Shown here: positions 37,001 to 52,000 of the stretch, piece after piece
How the letters are laid out: every line of letters begins with the position of its first letter
How positions within the stretch are numbered: the stretch's first letter is position 1
Assembly (NCBI RefSeq): GCF_963082655.1
Contig: NC_081552.1
Span: 98,963,823-99,027,822 of the forward strand
Direction: 5' to 3'
DNA length: 64,000 nt
DNA from: Stomoxys calcitrans
Lineage: Eukaryota > Arthropoda > Insecta > Diptera > Muscidae
Position numbers and translations under genes: made by a program
The notes under the pieces: generated by a model
What the model was told of the DNA's origin: nothing
The model's input: the letters and a program-made list of their open reading frames with translations, nothing else
The model's database searches: none

Positions 37001-40000
37001 CGGTGTAAAATTTCAAGTGGCTAGCTTTACGCGTGCGACCGATATCGTGATTTCGTCAGACGGACGGACGGACATGGCTTGATCGACTCGGAGCGTCGAG
37101 ACGATCAGGAATATATATACTTTATGGGGTCTTAGACGAATATTTCGAGGTGTTACAAACGGAATGACTAGATTAGTATAGTCATTCCATTCTATGGTGG
37201 TGGGTGTAAAGATAAACCGAGCAATAATTCTATCTAAATATGTGAAGTGCAAGGGCATAAAACCATAACATAACCCGGTCGTCTAGTTTTTTGTGATAAC
37301 AAATCAAAGACAAGAAACAGAAACAATAACAACAATACCGCCCTTCAGCCTCATCAACTTCACTCGTTTAATAATACAGCCTAAACTACAACAACAACAA
37401 CAACAAGAACAAGAAACCATGCATCTCTACCTGTGCCTTGGCAAACCGGTGGCACTCGTGCATTGTTGTTTTTTTTTCACCACACAAATTGTTTTACGTC
37501 TTCATGCTTGTGGTGTATTCGTTGCCACCCTTTCCTTTCCCGCTTCGTGAGCAGTTGTAGACGTTCTTGTTCTCTTGTCGCTGTCATCCCGCTGTTTAAG
37601 GCATAGGGGTATTCACTACGATAAGAGAACAAGTTTGAATGTACTATACACACTGATAACGTTTAATATTTCTGATTGGCACAATGTTTGGTGACTTTAT
37701 TATTATATTTTGAAAACATACGAGGGTTACGAACTTTTTCGCGGTATATATATTCATTTTCATCGACCCGATGTCCTCGCTTTATGTGAAACCTAGGTGG
37801 ATGAAGATTCTGATCCACAGGATTTTCACATTCCAGTGTATCACACTCTATCTCTTTTTATCCCCCACATAGGCCTTGTGCTATATTTACGTAATGATAT
37901 AGTGTTCCATTGGCAGCATTCCGGAATTTAAGTCCATGTGGGTTAAATTTAGGATTGGAATACACGTACTTTACTTCAGATTTATATATAGAAGTCCAAA
38001 CATGGAAAGGGAGGTTTCCTTAAGAGGCTTTGACTCCCTTTCTGAGTCAATTACAACAATCTAAGAGGATTTTCCGGACAGTCAAATCGTTGTTCCTGGC
38101 GATTTCAATGTCCACACCTCCTCTTGGCTTTCCCTTTCGGAACATACGAATCCGGACATAATATTCTTGACCTATTCTTAACTTCGAACCCTGAGAGGTA
38201 TGAAGTCAATGTCCTTGCACCTCTTGGTAATTCCGATCACTGCACCATTTCAGCATCCTTTTCGTATTCTGCTCTTCGCGCCACGAATACGAAAGAGCAT
38301 GTTGGGCTAAGCTCAACGAATTTTTCCAGCATTTTAATTGGAAACTTTGTTTTCTAAACGGTGATGTAAATGCTGCTGCCGAAATGGTGGAGGAAGCAAT
38401 ATTAACAGGAATGAATTCGTTCATTCCGACTAAGAATTTATCGGTTAATTAAATCTGAATCCAGTCTACTCATTTGCCGATGACAGTGGTCTGTGTCATT
38501 CATATTCATTCGACCATAGGCCCAGTCTTCAAGAATTGTGGACAGGAGGCGCATTATGGATGCGACGCTCTCCCAGGATTTGTTTGCCATTTCCGAGTGG
38601 GGTAAAATGAACAGAGCACACATTAACGCACAGAAGACGCAGTGCTTCTTGTCTCACAAGCGATTCACTGGCCCACTACAATCGTCGATATCTATCGACG
38701 GTGTAGATACTGAGCAGTCTTGATGTTCTGGGCATAAGATACAATGTGTGGTCCGTTGGTCAAAACACATATTCGAAGTGTGAAAAGAAGCATTCAATTG
38801 TTTGGGCTTTCTTAAGCGGTGCAGGAAAAATTTCTCCTCTTCTCAATATCTATACTACCTACATCAGGCCGAGGATGGAATATAACTGTCATATGTATGC
38901 GTGAGCTCCAAAATCATCCTTGGAGCTACTTGACCGGGTTAAACGGACAGCGATGGAGTTGATTGAGGACAGTAGAGTATCCAAATCTATTGTTTCTCTT
39001 CTCGTCAGAATGTGGGTTGCGTTGTATTGCTCTTTCGTTATTTTCATGGCTTAAAACTTACTCCTGACGTTAGGATGTTCACCAAAAATACAAAACTTGC
39101 CAGGAACTCACACCCGTTTGTAATTGATTGGCCAGTCTTCCCACGCATTACCGAGAAAATTCATTTTTCTCCCGAACCATTCGAATGTGGAAACGACTTG
39201 CCGCTAATGTCTTTCCCACCGACACAGACGTTCAGAAATTTAAGACGAATATCAATAAACACTACTCCCTCTTTCCCCCCTCCAACCCTGAACTTTCCTA
39301 ATTGCCAACGCAATGCACTGCATATATAGGGACATCCCCTGAGTGTTGGTTACGTGAAAAAAAATCCGGTGGATACCTATAGATTTTTGTGAAGGTTAAA
39401 ATCATTAACAATTTGTAAAAATTCTATTTCTTTATATTTTCGCTCTAGTAGATTGTATTTGTCAGTACGAACCGTTGATCGCATTTCCTTGTTCACTTCC
39501 GAACATTTTTCACAGTTTTTGTTATACCCACCACCATAGGTAGTAATTCCGTTTGTAATACCTCGAAATATTCGTCAAAAACCCCATATTCTTGATCGCC
39601 TCGAAGTTCTGGGTCGATCTCGCCATATCCGCCCATCCGTCTGTTGAAATCACGATAGTGGTCGGACGCGTAAAGCCAGCCGGTTGAAATTTTGCACATT
39701 TACTTAATATTGATGTAGGTCATTGGGGATTGCAAATGGGACATATCGGTTCAGATTTAGATATAGCACCCAAATAAATCGATTTCCCGATTTGGCTTCT
39801 TGAGCCCCAGGAAGCCGCACTTCTTGTCCGATTTGGCTGAAATCTTGCAGGTAATGTTCTGTTTTGACTGTGTCAAGTACTGCCCAAATCGTTTTATAAC
39901 CTAGTATAGCTCCCATATAAACCGATTTCACGATTTGATTTCCTTACAAGCCGCATTTTTTGTCCGATTTTGCCGAAATTTTCAACGCAGTGTTCTGTTA

Positions 40001-43000
40001 TGACTTCCAACTACTCTGTCACGTATGGTCCAAATCGGTTTATAACCTGATCTAGCTCCAATATAAACCGGTCTCCTAATTTGAATTATTGAGTTCAGTT
40101 CCTAGAAGCTTTAATTTTTGTTGTTTGACAGAAGTTTGGTATGTAGAATAAAATTATGCCCTTCAACTAAATATATTTTGTATAAATTTTTAGCAGAATC
40201 CATGGTGGTGGGTTCCCAAGATTCGGCCCGGCCGAACTGAGCATACTTTTGCTTGTTATTCCTGACTTAAGAAAAAAAAAAACAATTAAAAGCGTGCTAA
40301 GTTTGGCCGGGCCGAGTCTTGGGAACCCACTGCCATGGATTGTGCTAAAATATGGGAGCTATATCTAGTTAAAGACCTAATTCGACAGTACTTGGCGCAG
40401 TTGTTGAGAGTCTTATCAAAATACTATGTACAAAATTTATTTTGCAGAAATTTTCAGCAGAATCCATGGTAGTGGGTTCACAAGATTCGGCCCGGCCGAA
40501 CTTAGTAAGCTTTTACTTGTTTTAAAATGTACAAGTAAAAGCGTACTATTTTACGCCAAAAAACTGAAACCATGAAGCATCAATAATTGTTAAATATGTC
40601 CAAAAATAAATTTGGACCAATTTTTATCATGAACCATCTACATTCTGCTTAAATGATGTCGCTTATTTCTTCTTCGAACTTAATTAAAATTGATTAAAAA
40701 GACGTTTTTGATGGAAAAGATTTTTGCTTATAATTTCCATCATGTCTATATAATTCCTAAAATCCTAAATACTTCTTAATTTATTGGAGATATCATAAGA
40801 AAAGGTGGTAGAACCAAAAATCTGAACCACGAGGAGATTTATACGTTATTGTAGTTGTTCTTTTTTCTTTCCTTGCCCCATAATGGCAAACGTAAGTGTG
40901 ATATAAAACTTGCTCTAAGAAAATCATGATTCGCAAAATCTTTTCATGTAAAAAGATTTTCTTTAAAGAAAGTCTAAAATTCAAAAATTAAATTTTAAAA
41001 TATTTTAAATAATATTTCACTATGCTCAAATCTATGGTCAAAGCTGACAGAGCAAATAAAATTCTACTAGAATATTCGTCCCTTAAACACTATGAGCAAC
41101 ATATCAATTGCCGTTCAATTGGAATTCCAAGAGAAAAACGAAATATTTTATTTAAAATAATTATTTTAAAATGTAAATTAATCTGCGGGATCATTTTGGG
41201 GCTTTAAATTGTGTTTCTGAGTCCTTAAATTTTTCATTTTACTTCTGATGTAATTCAAATAATTTATATTTAAATATTACTAATTATTCTTTGGAAAAAT
41301 TTTTCAAAATAATAAGCAAAAAATTTCATTTAAAGACATTTTTTTAATAATATTTTTTTTAGAGCTGAAATTATAATTAAAATAATATAACGAGAATTAA
41401 GATAAAATTCATATAGAATTATGTCTTAGAAACAAAAACTTGTTATATGTTTGTCTTTCGGAACAATTTTTATAAAAAACAAGTAAAAGCGTGCTAAGTT
41501 CGGCCGGGCCGAATCCTACATACCCCCACCATGGATCGCATTTGCCAAGTTCTTCTCCCGGCATCTCTTCTTAGGCAAAAAAGGATAAAAGAAAAGATTT
41601 GCTCTGCTATTATTATATTATTACATGTTGGAGACCTGTGTAAAATGTCAGCCAATTCGAATAAGAATTGCGCCCTTTGGGGGCTCAAGAAGTAAAATAG
41701 AGAGATCGATTTATATGGGAGCTGTATCGGGCCATAGACCGATTCAGATCATAATAAACACGTATGTTGAAGGTCATGAGAAGATCCGTAGTACATAATT
41801 TCAGACAAATCGGATAATAATTGCGACCTCTAGAGGCTCAAGAAGTCAAGACCCAAGATCGGTTTATATGGCAGCTATATCAAACCATGGACCGATTTGA
41901 ACCATACTTGGCACAGTTGTTGGATATCATAACAAAACACGTCGTGCAAAATTTCATTCCAATTGGATAAGAATTGCGCTCTCTAGAGGCTCAAGAAGTC
42001 AAGACACAAGATCGGTTTATATGGCAGCTATATTAGGTTATGGACCGATTTGAACCATACTTGGCACAGTTGTTGGATATCATAACAAAACACGTCGTGC
42101 CAAAATTTATTCAAATCGAATAAGAATTGCGCCCTCTAGAGGCTCAAGAAGTCAAGACCCAAGATCGGTTTATATGGCAGTTATATCAAAACATGTACCG
42201 ATTTGAACCATACTTGGCACAGTTATTGGATATCATAACAAAACACGTCGTGCAAAATTTCATTCCAATCGGATAAGAATTGCGCAATCTAGAGTCTCAA
42301 GAAGTCAAGACCCAAGATCGGTTTATATGGCAGCTATATCAAAACACGGACCGATATGGCCCATTTACAATACCAACCAACCTACACAAATAAGAAGTAT
42401 TTGTGCAAAATTTCACAAAATTTACTCCTTCGGAAGTTAGCGTGCTTTCGACAGACAGACGGACGGACGGACGGACGGACATGGCTAGATCGACATAAAA
42501 TGTCGCGACGATCAAGAATATATATACTTTATGGGGTCTCAGACGAATATTTCGAGTAGTTACAAACAGAATGACGAAATTAGTATACCCCCCATCTTAT
42601 GGTGGAGGGTATAACAAGTAACAAGTAAAAGCGTGCTAAGTTCGGACGGGCCGAATCTTACATACCCTCCACCATGGATCGCATTTGTCGAGTTCTTTTC
42701 CCGGCATCTCTTCTTAGGCAAAAAAGGATATAGGAAAAGGTTTGCTCTGGTGTTAGAAAGATATCAAGATATGGTCCGGTTTGGACCACAATTAAACTAT
42801 ATGTTGGAGACCTGTGTAAAATGTCAGCCAATTCGAATAAGAATTGCGACCTTTGGGGGCTTAAGAAGTAAAATAGAGAGATCGATTTATATGGGACCTG
42901 TATCGGGCTATAGACCGATTCAGACCATAATAAACACGTATGTTGATGGTCAAGAGAGGATCCGTGGTACAAATTTTCAGGCAAATCGGATAATAATTGC

Positions 43001-46000
43001 GACCTCTAGAGGCTCAAGAAGTCAAGATCCCAGATCGGTTTTTATGGCAGCTATATCAGGTTATGAACCGATTTGAACCTTACTTGGCACAGTTGTTGGA
43101 TATCATAACAAAATACTACGTGCCAAAATTCATTCAAATTGGATAAGAATTGCGCCCTCTAGAGGCTTAAGAAGTCAAGACCCAAGATCGGTTTATATGG
43201 CAGCTATATCAGGTTATGGACCGATTTGAACCATACTTGGCACAGTTGTTGGATATCATAACAAAACACGTCGTGCAAAATTTCATCCCAATCGAATAAA
43301 AATTGCGCACTCTAGAGGCTCAAGAAGTCAAGACCCAAGATCGGTTTATATGGCAGCTATATCAAAACATGGACCGATATGGCCCATTTACAATACCAAC
43401 CGACCTACACTAATAAGAAGTATTTGTGCAAAATTTCAAGCGGCTAGCTTTACTCCTTCGGAAGTTAGCGTGCTTTCGACAGACAGACGGACGGACGGAC
43501 GGACAGACGGACGGACATGGCTAGATCGACATAAAATTTCACGACGATCAAGAATATATATACTTTATGGGGTCTCAGACGAATATTTCGAGTAGTTACA
43601 ATCAGAATGACGAAATTAGTATACCCCCCATCTTATGGTGGAGGGTATAAAAAGGCGTTAAGTTCGGTGGTTTACATATACACCACCTCGGGTATATATG
43701 TAAACCACCTTTCCACATTTATTATTCGATTTTGCTGAAATTTGCGACAGTGAGTTGTGTTGGGCCCTTCGACATCCTTCCTCAATTTGGCCCAGATCGG
43801 TCCAGATTTGGATACAGCTGTTATATAGACCGAACTTCCGATTTAGGGTCTTAGGCCCATAAAAGCCACATTTATTATCCGATTTTGCTGAAATTTGGGA
43901 CAGTGAGTTGTGTTATGCCGTTCGACATTTTTCTTCAAAATCGGTTCAGATTTGGATATAGCTGCCATATAGACCGAACTCTCGATTTAAGGTTTTGGGC
44001 CCATGAAAGGCGCATTTATTGCCCGATGTCGCCGAAATTTGGGACAGTGAGTTAAGTTATGCCCCTTGACATTCTTTTGCAATATGGTACAGATCAGTCC
44101 GGATTTGGTTATAGCTGCTATATAGACTGATGTCTCGTTTTTGTGTGTTTGGGGCCATAAAAGGCGCATTTATTGTCCGATTTCGCTAATATTTGGGACA
44201 GTGCGTTGTGTTAGACTCTTCGACATTTTTCTGCAACTTAACTCAAATCGGTGCAGATTTGGATATAGCTGCCAGGTAGACCGATCTCTCGATTTAAAGT
44301 CTTGGCCCCATAAAAGGCGCATTTATAATCCGATTTCACTGAAATTTGACACTGAGACTTATGTTAGGCTTTTCGACATCTGTGTCGTATATGGTTCAGA
44401 TCGGTTTATTTTTAGACATAGCTACTAAAAAGACCAATATTTTGTTACACACTATTGAACAATAACTTGTACTTATTAGTATTTGGTCCAAATCGGAACA
44501 TATTTCGATGTAACTGCTATGGGATATAAGGTATGCAAGTTTCACCGGATTTTGATGGAAGGTGGTTTACATATATACCCGAGGTGGTGGGTATCCAAAG
44601 TTCGGCCCGGCCGAACTTAACGCCTTTTTAGTTGTTCCTGTCATGTTTTGGAGAAAGTTGGTTTGTCGAAAGTCGGCAATTTTTTATATCTCAAATATCA
44701 AACGAAAATATTTCTCAAAATTCTTAGGAGTGAGATTTCTGGAATCCGTTTTAATGTCTTATTGCATTTGACGGTTTCTATAAAAAAGTAATAAAAAAAT
44801 TATAGCTTCTAGAAACCGAACAAAGATAATCGAGAGACCGGTTTCTATGGGAGCTATACTAGGTTATACACCGATTTGAACCGTACTTGGCACAGTTGTT
44901 GGAAGTCATAACGAAACACCACATGGAAGACATGGAATAGAACACTATGTGCAAAATTTCAACCAAATCGGCCAAATTGCGGCTTCTAAGGGTTCAAGAA
45001 GTCAAATCGGTTAGATCGTTTATATGGGAGCTATATTAGGTTATAGACTGATCTTGACCGTACTAAGCACAGTTGTTGGAAGTCAAAACAAAACACTACA
45101 TGCAAAATGTCATCCAAATCGGACCAAAATTGTGGCTTCCAGGGGCTCAAGAAATCAAATCAGGAGATCGGTTTATATTGGAGCTATATCAGGTTATAGG
45201 CCGATTTGAACCATATTCGGCACAGATGTTAGAAGTCATAACAGAACATTATATGCATATTCAGCCAAATCGGGCAAAAATTGCGGTTTCCAGGGGCTCA
45301 AGGAGTCACATCGGGAGATCGGCTTATATGGGAGCTATATCCAAATCTGAACCGATATGGCTCATTTGCAATCCCCAACGACATAAATAAGAAGTATATG
45401 TGCAAAATGTTATTCGTCTAGCTTTACGCGTTCGACCGCTATCGTGATTTCGAAAGACGGACGGACTAATGGACATGGCTAGATCTAATCAGAATATCGA
45501 GACGATCCGGAATATATATACTTTATGGGGTCTCAGATCAATATTTCGAGGTGTTACAAATGGAATGACTAGATTAGTATACCCCCATCCTATGGTGGTG
45601 GGTATGAAAAGAATATGCATATACAAAAGCATGACGTTAAATTAATTTATAAGTGAAACCCCGAATAAAATTTTATATATCAGGAATGGAAGGTATTGTC
45701 AGGGTTAGAAAAAACTTTACGTTTGTAACAATTTCTTGCTAAAATTTTTAGCAAACAAACGTGTATTTTTATCGTAAGCAAAATCCAACGTTTTTGGAAA
45801 AAAAGTTTACTTGGCGAAAAGTATGGGTGGGTCATCCGGTATAATCGGGCTTAAGGGTTGCGCCAATGGGGAAGGATGTAATTCAAAAAGTACTTCGACA
45901 TCTAAGGAGGAATCGTCCACACCTCAAGAGCCCAGTTTCCTGAGGAAGGGTAGCTTTCTCAACTGCCCCTGGAAACTCATCACGAAAGATCGAACGAATC

Positions 46001-49000
46001 TTGTGAGGATATACTCCTGGAGGACTCAGAAGGCAAGGCTAACACAACAGTGGTGGAAATTCTGAATCCTCGCCTTGGACCGGTTTCTGCAGATAAATCT
46101 CCATCATCGTAAGGCCGTTCGGGCGGCCCTATAAGTCCCTTTGATGGCAGGAAGATTTGACGTGGTTCTTTTCCAGGAGCCTTGTGTGTACGGAGGAATA
46201 ATTCGTGGGCTAAGAATTCCTGGACTTAAATTACTCAAGGCTACGTGGAATGTGAGACACAGAGCCTGTATTCTCGGAAAGAGCAGTTTATCTTCTGCCG
46301 TCGATACGCAGTGAAGATTCTGTAGTAGACAGACTTGAAATTATTGTATAGTAAGTCCCATTACTTGCTGGTTTCCCCATATATGGTACACGATTCAGCC
46401 TTAAGTTGCGGGTTGAAGCCGCTTCTGCAGAGAAAAAGTGCCTCGTTGTTGGAAGTGATGCTTATGCACATCACCCGATAAGGGGAAGGTCGGATATCAA
46501 CGAAATGGGTGGGTATGCGGTGTAATCGAATATATAACTTGCAATCTGGCGATTTGTTATATAGGGAATAAACCTTTGTATAGGAGTATATAAGCGGAAG
46601 GAAATGCGAATGGGAAGTTTTAGACCACATCTTCTCTGATCATCATATATTATTTTCAGGCTTGGAGAAAATACTGCAGAAAGGGTTCCTCGGCTACGCT
46701 GAAAAAAATGTGGCCAAAAATTTAAGATATTTCCTTGTTCGTGGGATTTTAGCAATGAAAACGATCCAAAGAAGCCAACCTAAAAAAATAAACTTTAAAG
46801 AGGGACAATGTGAAGAGGTTGTCACTGATATGCATTCGTCGGAGGTTATTGCAGCAATTGTGTCTGAGAAGTTTCGAACCCATTAAATAGCCAGACCTCG
46901 AAGATGTATCACCTATTGAATTACAAGCTGTCCGATATACTTGTCCTTGGCTTAAGGAAATATGCTGTGCTTATATCACCATGACTTTTATACCTGTTGA
47001 ATGGAAAACACAAAGGTTATTTTCATTCTGAAAGCAAGAAAATCTTGCCACACGAAGGCGAAAGATTTTCATCCTATTAGTCTATCATCCTTTATGCTGA
47101 AGATTCTAGAAAGGTTGATAAAAACTTATCTTAGGGCTGAACTCTTCATGTATGAGACGATTGAGAACTGAGTTAAACAGATAACAAGACAGGAAGACAA
47201 CAAGATGAGTAAATGTAAAGAGAGAGATCGGTTCAGATATTTGTTGTACAATGCATGTATTTGTGTACATTTTGCTTCAGACAAAGTATTTCTCTTGTCG
47301 TATGCTTTCGTAGTACGAAATTCGTACGAATGCAACTTGGTTGATTTGACAAAAGCATGGGAAAATACACACACACAAGCCTAGGTTTTTTATATGCGAC
47401 GATTTGTGTGATCAGTTTACTGCAGCGGCGATGAATTCGAGATAAAAATACTACCAAGCACTGAATGGGGGTTGTTATTCAAAATTATCTACTCAACAGC
47501 AACCTGTGCGTTTTATTCTGTCTTCACTATCTCGCTCTTCAGTAGACTTCAGCTCAGCAAAAACAGTCTCCAATAAATGGTCTTGTGCAGGCCTTTGATG
47601 CTTATACAGAGGGTTCTCTCATTGTCAAGCAATATACAATGGTAGCATTTCTTGACATTGAGTATGCTTTCAGATATGTAAATTCGACTTCAATTATGAA
47701 TGTCGTGGAGATTCTAAGCATCAACAGTATCGTAAGAAAGTTTATTCATAACTTGCTTACTAAAAGATGCATTCCGGTAGGCTTGGGAACGGTTGATCTA
47801 AAAAGATGGGTTAACAAAGGAACATTTCAGCGAGATGTACTGACTCCTCTTCTTTGAAATATAGCCATTAACAATATATTATTGTCTCTTGAAGAAAAAG
47901 GTGTAAAAGTGGTTGCGTATGCTGATGACGTGGCTATTGCTGTTAAAGGTTTGCGGTTAAGTTTCCCAACACTATTAGCGATATAATTCAGGAATGTCGA
48001 TAGATAAGTGGGACACCAAGGGGTGGATGTTGATAGAAATTTAAACAAAACAAGTAAAAGCGTGCTAAGTTCGGCCGGGCCGAATCTTATATACCCTCCA
48101 CCATGGATCGCATTTGTCGAGTTTTTTTCCCGGCATCTCTTCTAAGGCAAAAAAGGATATAAGACAAGAGTTGCTCTGCTATTAAAATGATATCAAGATA
48201 TTTTCCGGTTCGGACCACAATTAAATTATATGTTGGAGACCTGTGTAAAATTTCAGCCAATTCGTATTAGAATTGCGTCCATTGGGGCTCACGAAGTAAA
48301 ATAGAGAGATCGATTTATATGGGACGTATGTTAATGGTCATGAGAGAATCCATCGTACAAAATTTCAGGCAAATCGGATAATAATTGCGGCCTCTAGAGG
48401 CTCAAGAAGTCAAGATCCCAGATCGGTTTATATGCCAGCTATATCAGGTCATGAACCGACTTGTACTTTATTTGACATAGTTGTTGAAAGTAACAATAAA
48501 AAACGTCTTGCGAAATTTCAGCCAAATCGGATAGAAATTGAGCACTCTAGAAGCTCAAGAAGTCAAGTCCCCAGATCTGTTTATATGACAGCTATATCAG
48601 TTATGAACCGATTTGAACCATATTTGGCACAGTTGTTGGATATCATAACAAAATACTACGTGCCAAAATTCATTCCAATCGGATAAGAATTGCGCACTCT
48701 AGAGGCTCAAGAAGTCAAGACCCAAGATCGGTTTATATGACAGCTATATAAGATTATGGACCGATTTGAACCATACTTGGCACAGTTGTTGGATATCGTA
48801 ACAAAACACGTCGTGCAAAATTTCATTCCAATCGGATAAGAATTGCGCACTCTAGAGGCTCAAGAAGTCAAGAACCCTGACCGGTTTATATGGCAGCTAT
48901 ATCAGGTTATGAACCGATTTGAACCATACTTGGCACAGTTGTTGGATATAATAACAAAACACGTTGTGCAAAATTACATTCCAATCGGATAAGAATTGCG

Positions 49001-52000
49001 CACTCTAGAGGCTCAAGAAGTCAAGACCCAAGATCGGTTTATATGGCAGCTATATCAGGTTATGGACCGATGTGAACCATACTTGGCACAGTTCTTGGGT
49101 ATCATAACAAAACACGTTGTGCAAAATTTCATCCCAATCGGATAAGAATTGCGCACTCTAGAGGCTCAAGAAGTCAAGACCCAAGATCGGTTTATATGGC
49201 AGCTATATCAAAACATGGACCGATATGGCCCATTTACAATACCAACCGACCTACACTAATAAGAAGTATTTGTGCAAAATTTCAAGCGGCTAGCTTAACT
49301 CCTTCGAAAGTTAGCGTGCTTTCGACAGACAGACGGACGGACGGACGGACGGACGGACGGACGGACGGACGGACGGACAGACGGACGGACATGGCTAGAT
49401 CGACATAAAATTTCACGACGATCAAGAATATATATACTTTATGGGGTCTCAGACGAATATTTCGAGTAGTTACAATCAGAATGACGAAATTAGTATACCC
49501 CCCATCTTATGGTGGAGGGTATAAAAAGATTAATACATCTTGACAAAATACTTGAATATATAATTATTAAAAAATTTTAATTTTTAGTATAAAATTTTAA
49601 TGAAACCAAAAGAAAAGAAAAATTAAGATCTAAGAACCCAAAACAACTGAAATAAAAAAAATAACAGAATTAAATTAAAACTTAAACCCTAAAACCATAA
49701 CGCACATCCTTTTAACAATAATAAAATAAATGTTTACTAGCTAACCCGGGCCCGTTCTGCTGCGCCTTCTTTTATTTTATATGGAACAAAAGTTTCCTTG
49801 GAATATTTATTTTCGACAATTAAAGATCTTTTAGTAAAATACCATGCAAACTTTACTAACAGTTTAACAATATAAGTGCCCTTATCTGAATCCCACATGA
49901 TCTATATTGGTTCACGAATTTAAGTTTGGATGTAAGGTGTACTCCATTCTTAAAATACTTCATTTCAGCCCGATATTCTCATGAAGTCTGATTTAGTGAT
50001 GTTTTCGGGGAAGAGGTGGTCCCCAAATACTTGGCCCTGAAAAATATCAGCATCATGCTCTTCTTCTTAAAAGGTGTTTACACGATCAGGCGTCCCCCAA
50101 ACACATGGCCCCAAAATAGGTTATCAAATTCGTTTTCTAATCTCAAATACCTTTCAATTGAGCCGCATATTGGCATAGTCGAAAAATTTTTTCCCTTTGG
50201 GGATGTTTTGAGAAAGGGGTGATGTCCTAAATACATGGTCCTACATATGGATATCAAATTCGTATTCTACTCCCAAATACCTTTATTTGAGCCCCATATT
50301 GCGATAGTCACTAAAAAATTGCTGTTTATGGGGTATTTTGGAAAAGGGGTACACCCCCATTAAATTGGTCCCTAAAATGGGTATCAATTCTTGCTCTACC
50401 CCCCAATTCCTTTCATTTAAGCTCCACATTGACACATTAGTGATGTTTTTGGTGAGAGACGGCCCCCAAACACTTGGTCGCAATCTACATTCAAATACCT
50501 TTAATTTAAGCCCCATATTCCCCTGGTCAGTAAATAAGTCCTGTTTGGGGGGTGTTTTGGGGAAGGGTTGGATCCCCAGAAACGTGGTCCCACATATGGA
50601 TATCAGATTCGTATTGTACTCGAAAATACCTTTCATTTGAGTCCCATATTGCCATGGTCGGGAAATATGTCCGATTTAGGGGTGTTTTGGGGCTTGGGGT
50701 GATCCCCCTAGCATTTGGTTCGACAATTGGATATCAGATACGTTTTCTTATCCCAAAGACTTTTCATTTGAGTCCCATATTGTCGTGATTGGTATAAATA
50801 TATGTTTGGTAGGTTTTAGGATGGGGCAGCCCCCTAGGTACCCCATTCGAAATTTGGATACCAAATTTTTATTTTTAGGGTACTATATGAGAGCACACAA
50901 AATTTCGTCATAATCGCACCTCCCATTTCCGAGATCTGGCGTTTATGAAAATTAGGGTAAGGGTGAGGGTCCGCCCCCCCTTCAGATATCAAAAAATGTA
51001 GTACCATTTTTTTTACCACCACTGTGAAAATTTCAAGAAAATCGGTTCAGCCGTTTCTGAGTATATGAGGAACCCACAAACATACAAACAAAGAAACAGA
51101 AATTGATTTTTATATACCAGCTGACCCGAGCCCGCTCCGCTGCGCCTTCTTTTACTTTATATGGAACAAAAGTTTCCTTGGAATATTTATTTTCGACAAA
51201 TAAAAAGCTTTTAGTGAAATACCATGCTACGAAAACAGTATATCGCTGGACTAACAGTTTAACAATGTAAGTGCCTTTATCTGAGTCCCATATGGTCTTA
51301 ATTGGTCTACGAATTTAAGTTTGGATATAAGGTGCACTCCATTCTTAAAATACTTCACTACAGCACGTCTACTCATGATTTCTGATTTAGTGGTGTTTTC
51401 GGGGGAGAGGTAGTCCAAGAGATACTTGGCCCTGAAAAAATATCAGAATCGTGCTCTTCTCTCAAATACCAATTATTTAAACCCCATATTGCCATTGGCT
51501 TAAGAGGAGTTAACAGGATGAGGCGTCCCCCAAACACATGGCTCCAAAATAGGTTATCAAATTCGTTTTCTAATCTTAAAAACCTTTCATTTGAGGCACA
51601 TAGTGGCATGGTCGAAAATTTTTTTTCCTTTGGAGGTGTTTTGGGAAAGGGGTGATCCTAAATACATGGTCCAAAATTTGGATATCAAATACGTTTTCTA
51701 CTCCCAAATACCTTTATTTGAGCCCCATATTTCGATGGTCACTAAAAAATTGCTGTTTGTAGGGTATTTTGGGAAAGGGGTAGACCCCCAGAAAATTGGT
51801 TCCGAAAATGAGTATCAAGTATCAGCAAGCTCTACCCCAAATTCCTTTCATTTAAGCTCCACGTTGACATCGTCGGTAAATATGGCCGATTAAGGGGTGT
51901 TTTGGGGATTGGGGTGGTCACCCAAACACTTAGCCCAGAAAAATATCAGCAACGTGCTCTACTCTCATATATCTATAGGGTGATTTTTTTGAGGTTAGGA

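Noticed and set aside
37293..37550. 85-codon frame with a glutamine run
   Set aside because: The run is a (caa)n microsatellite; no domain, splice context or conservation could be seen.
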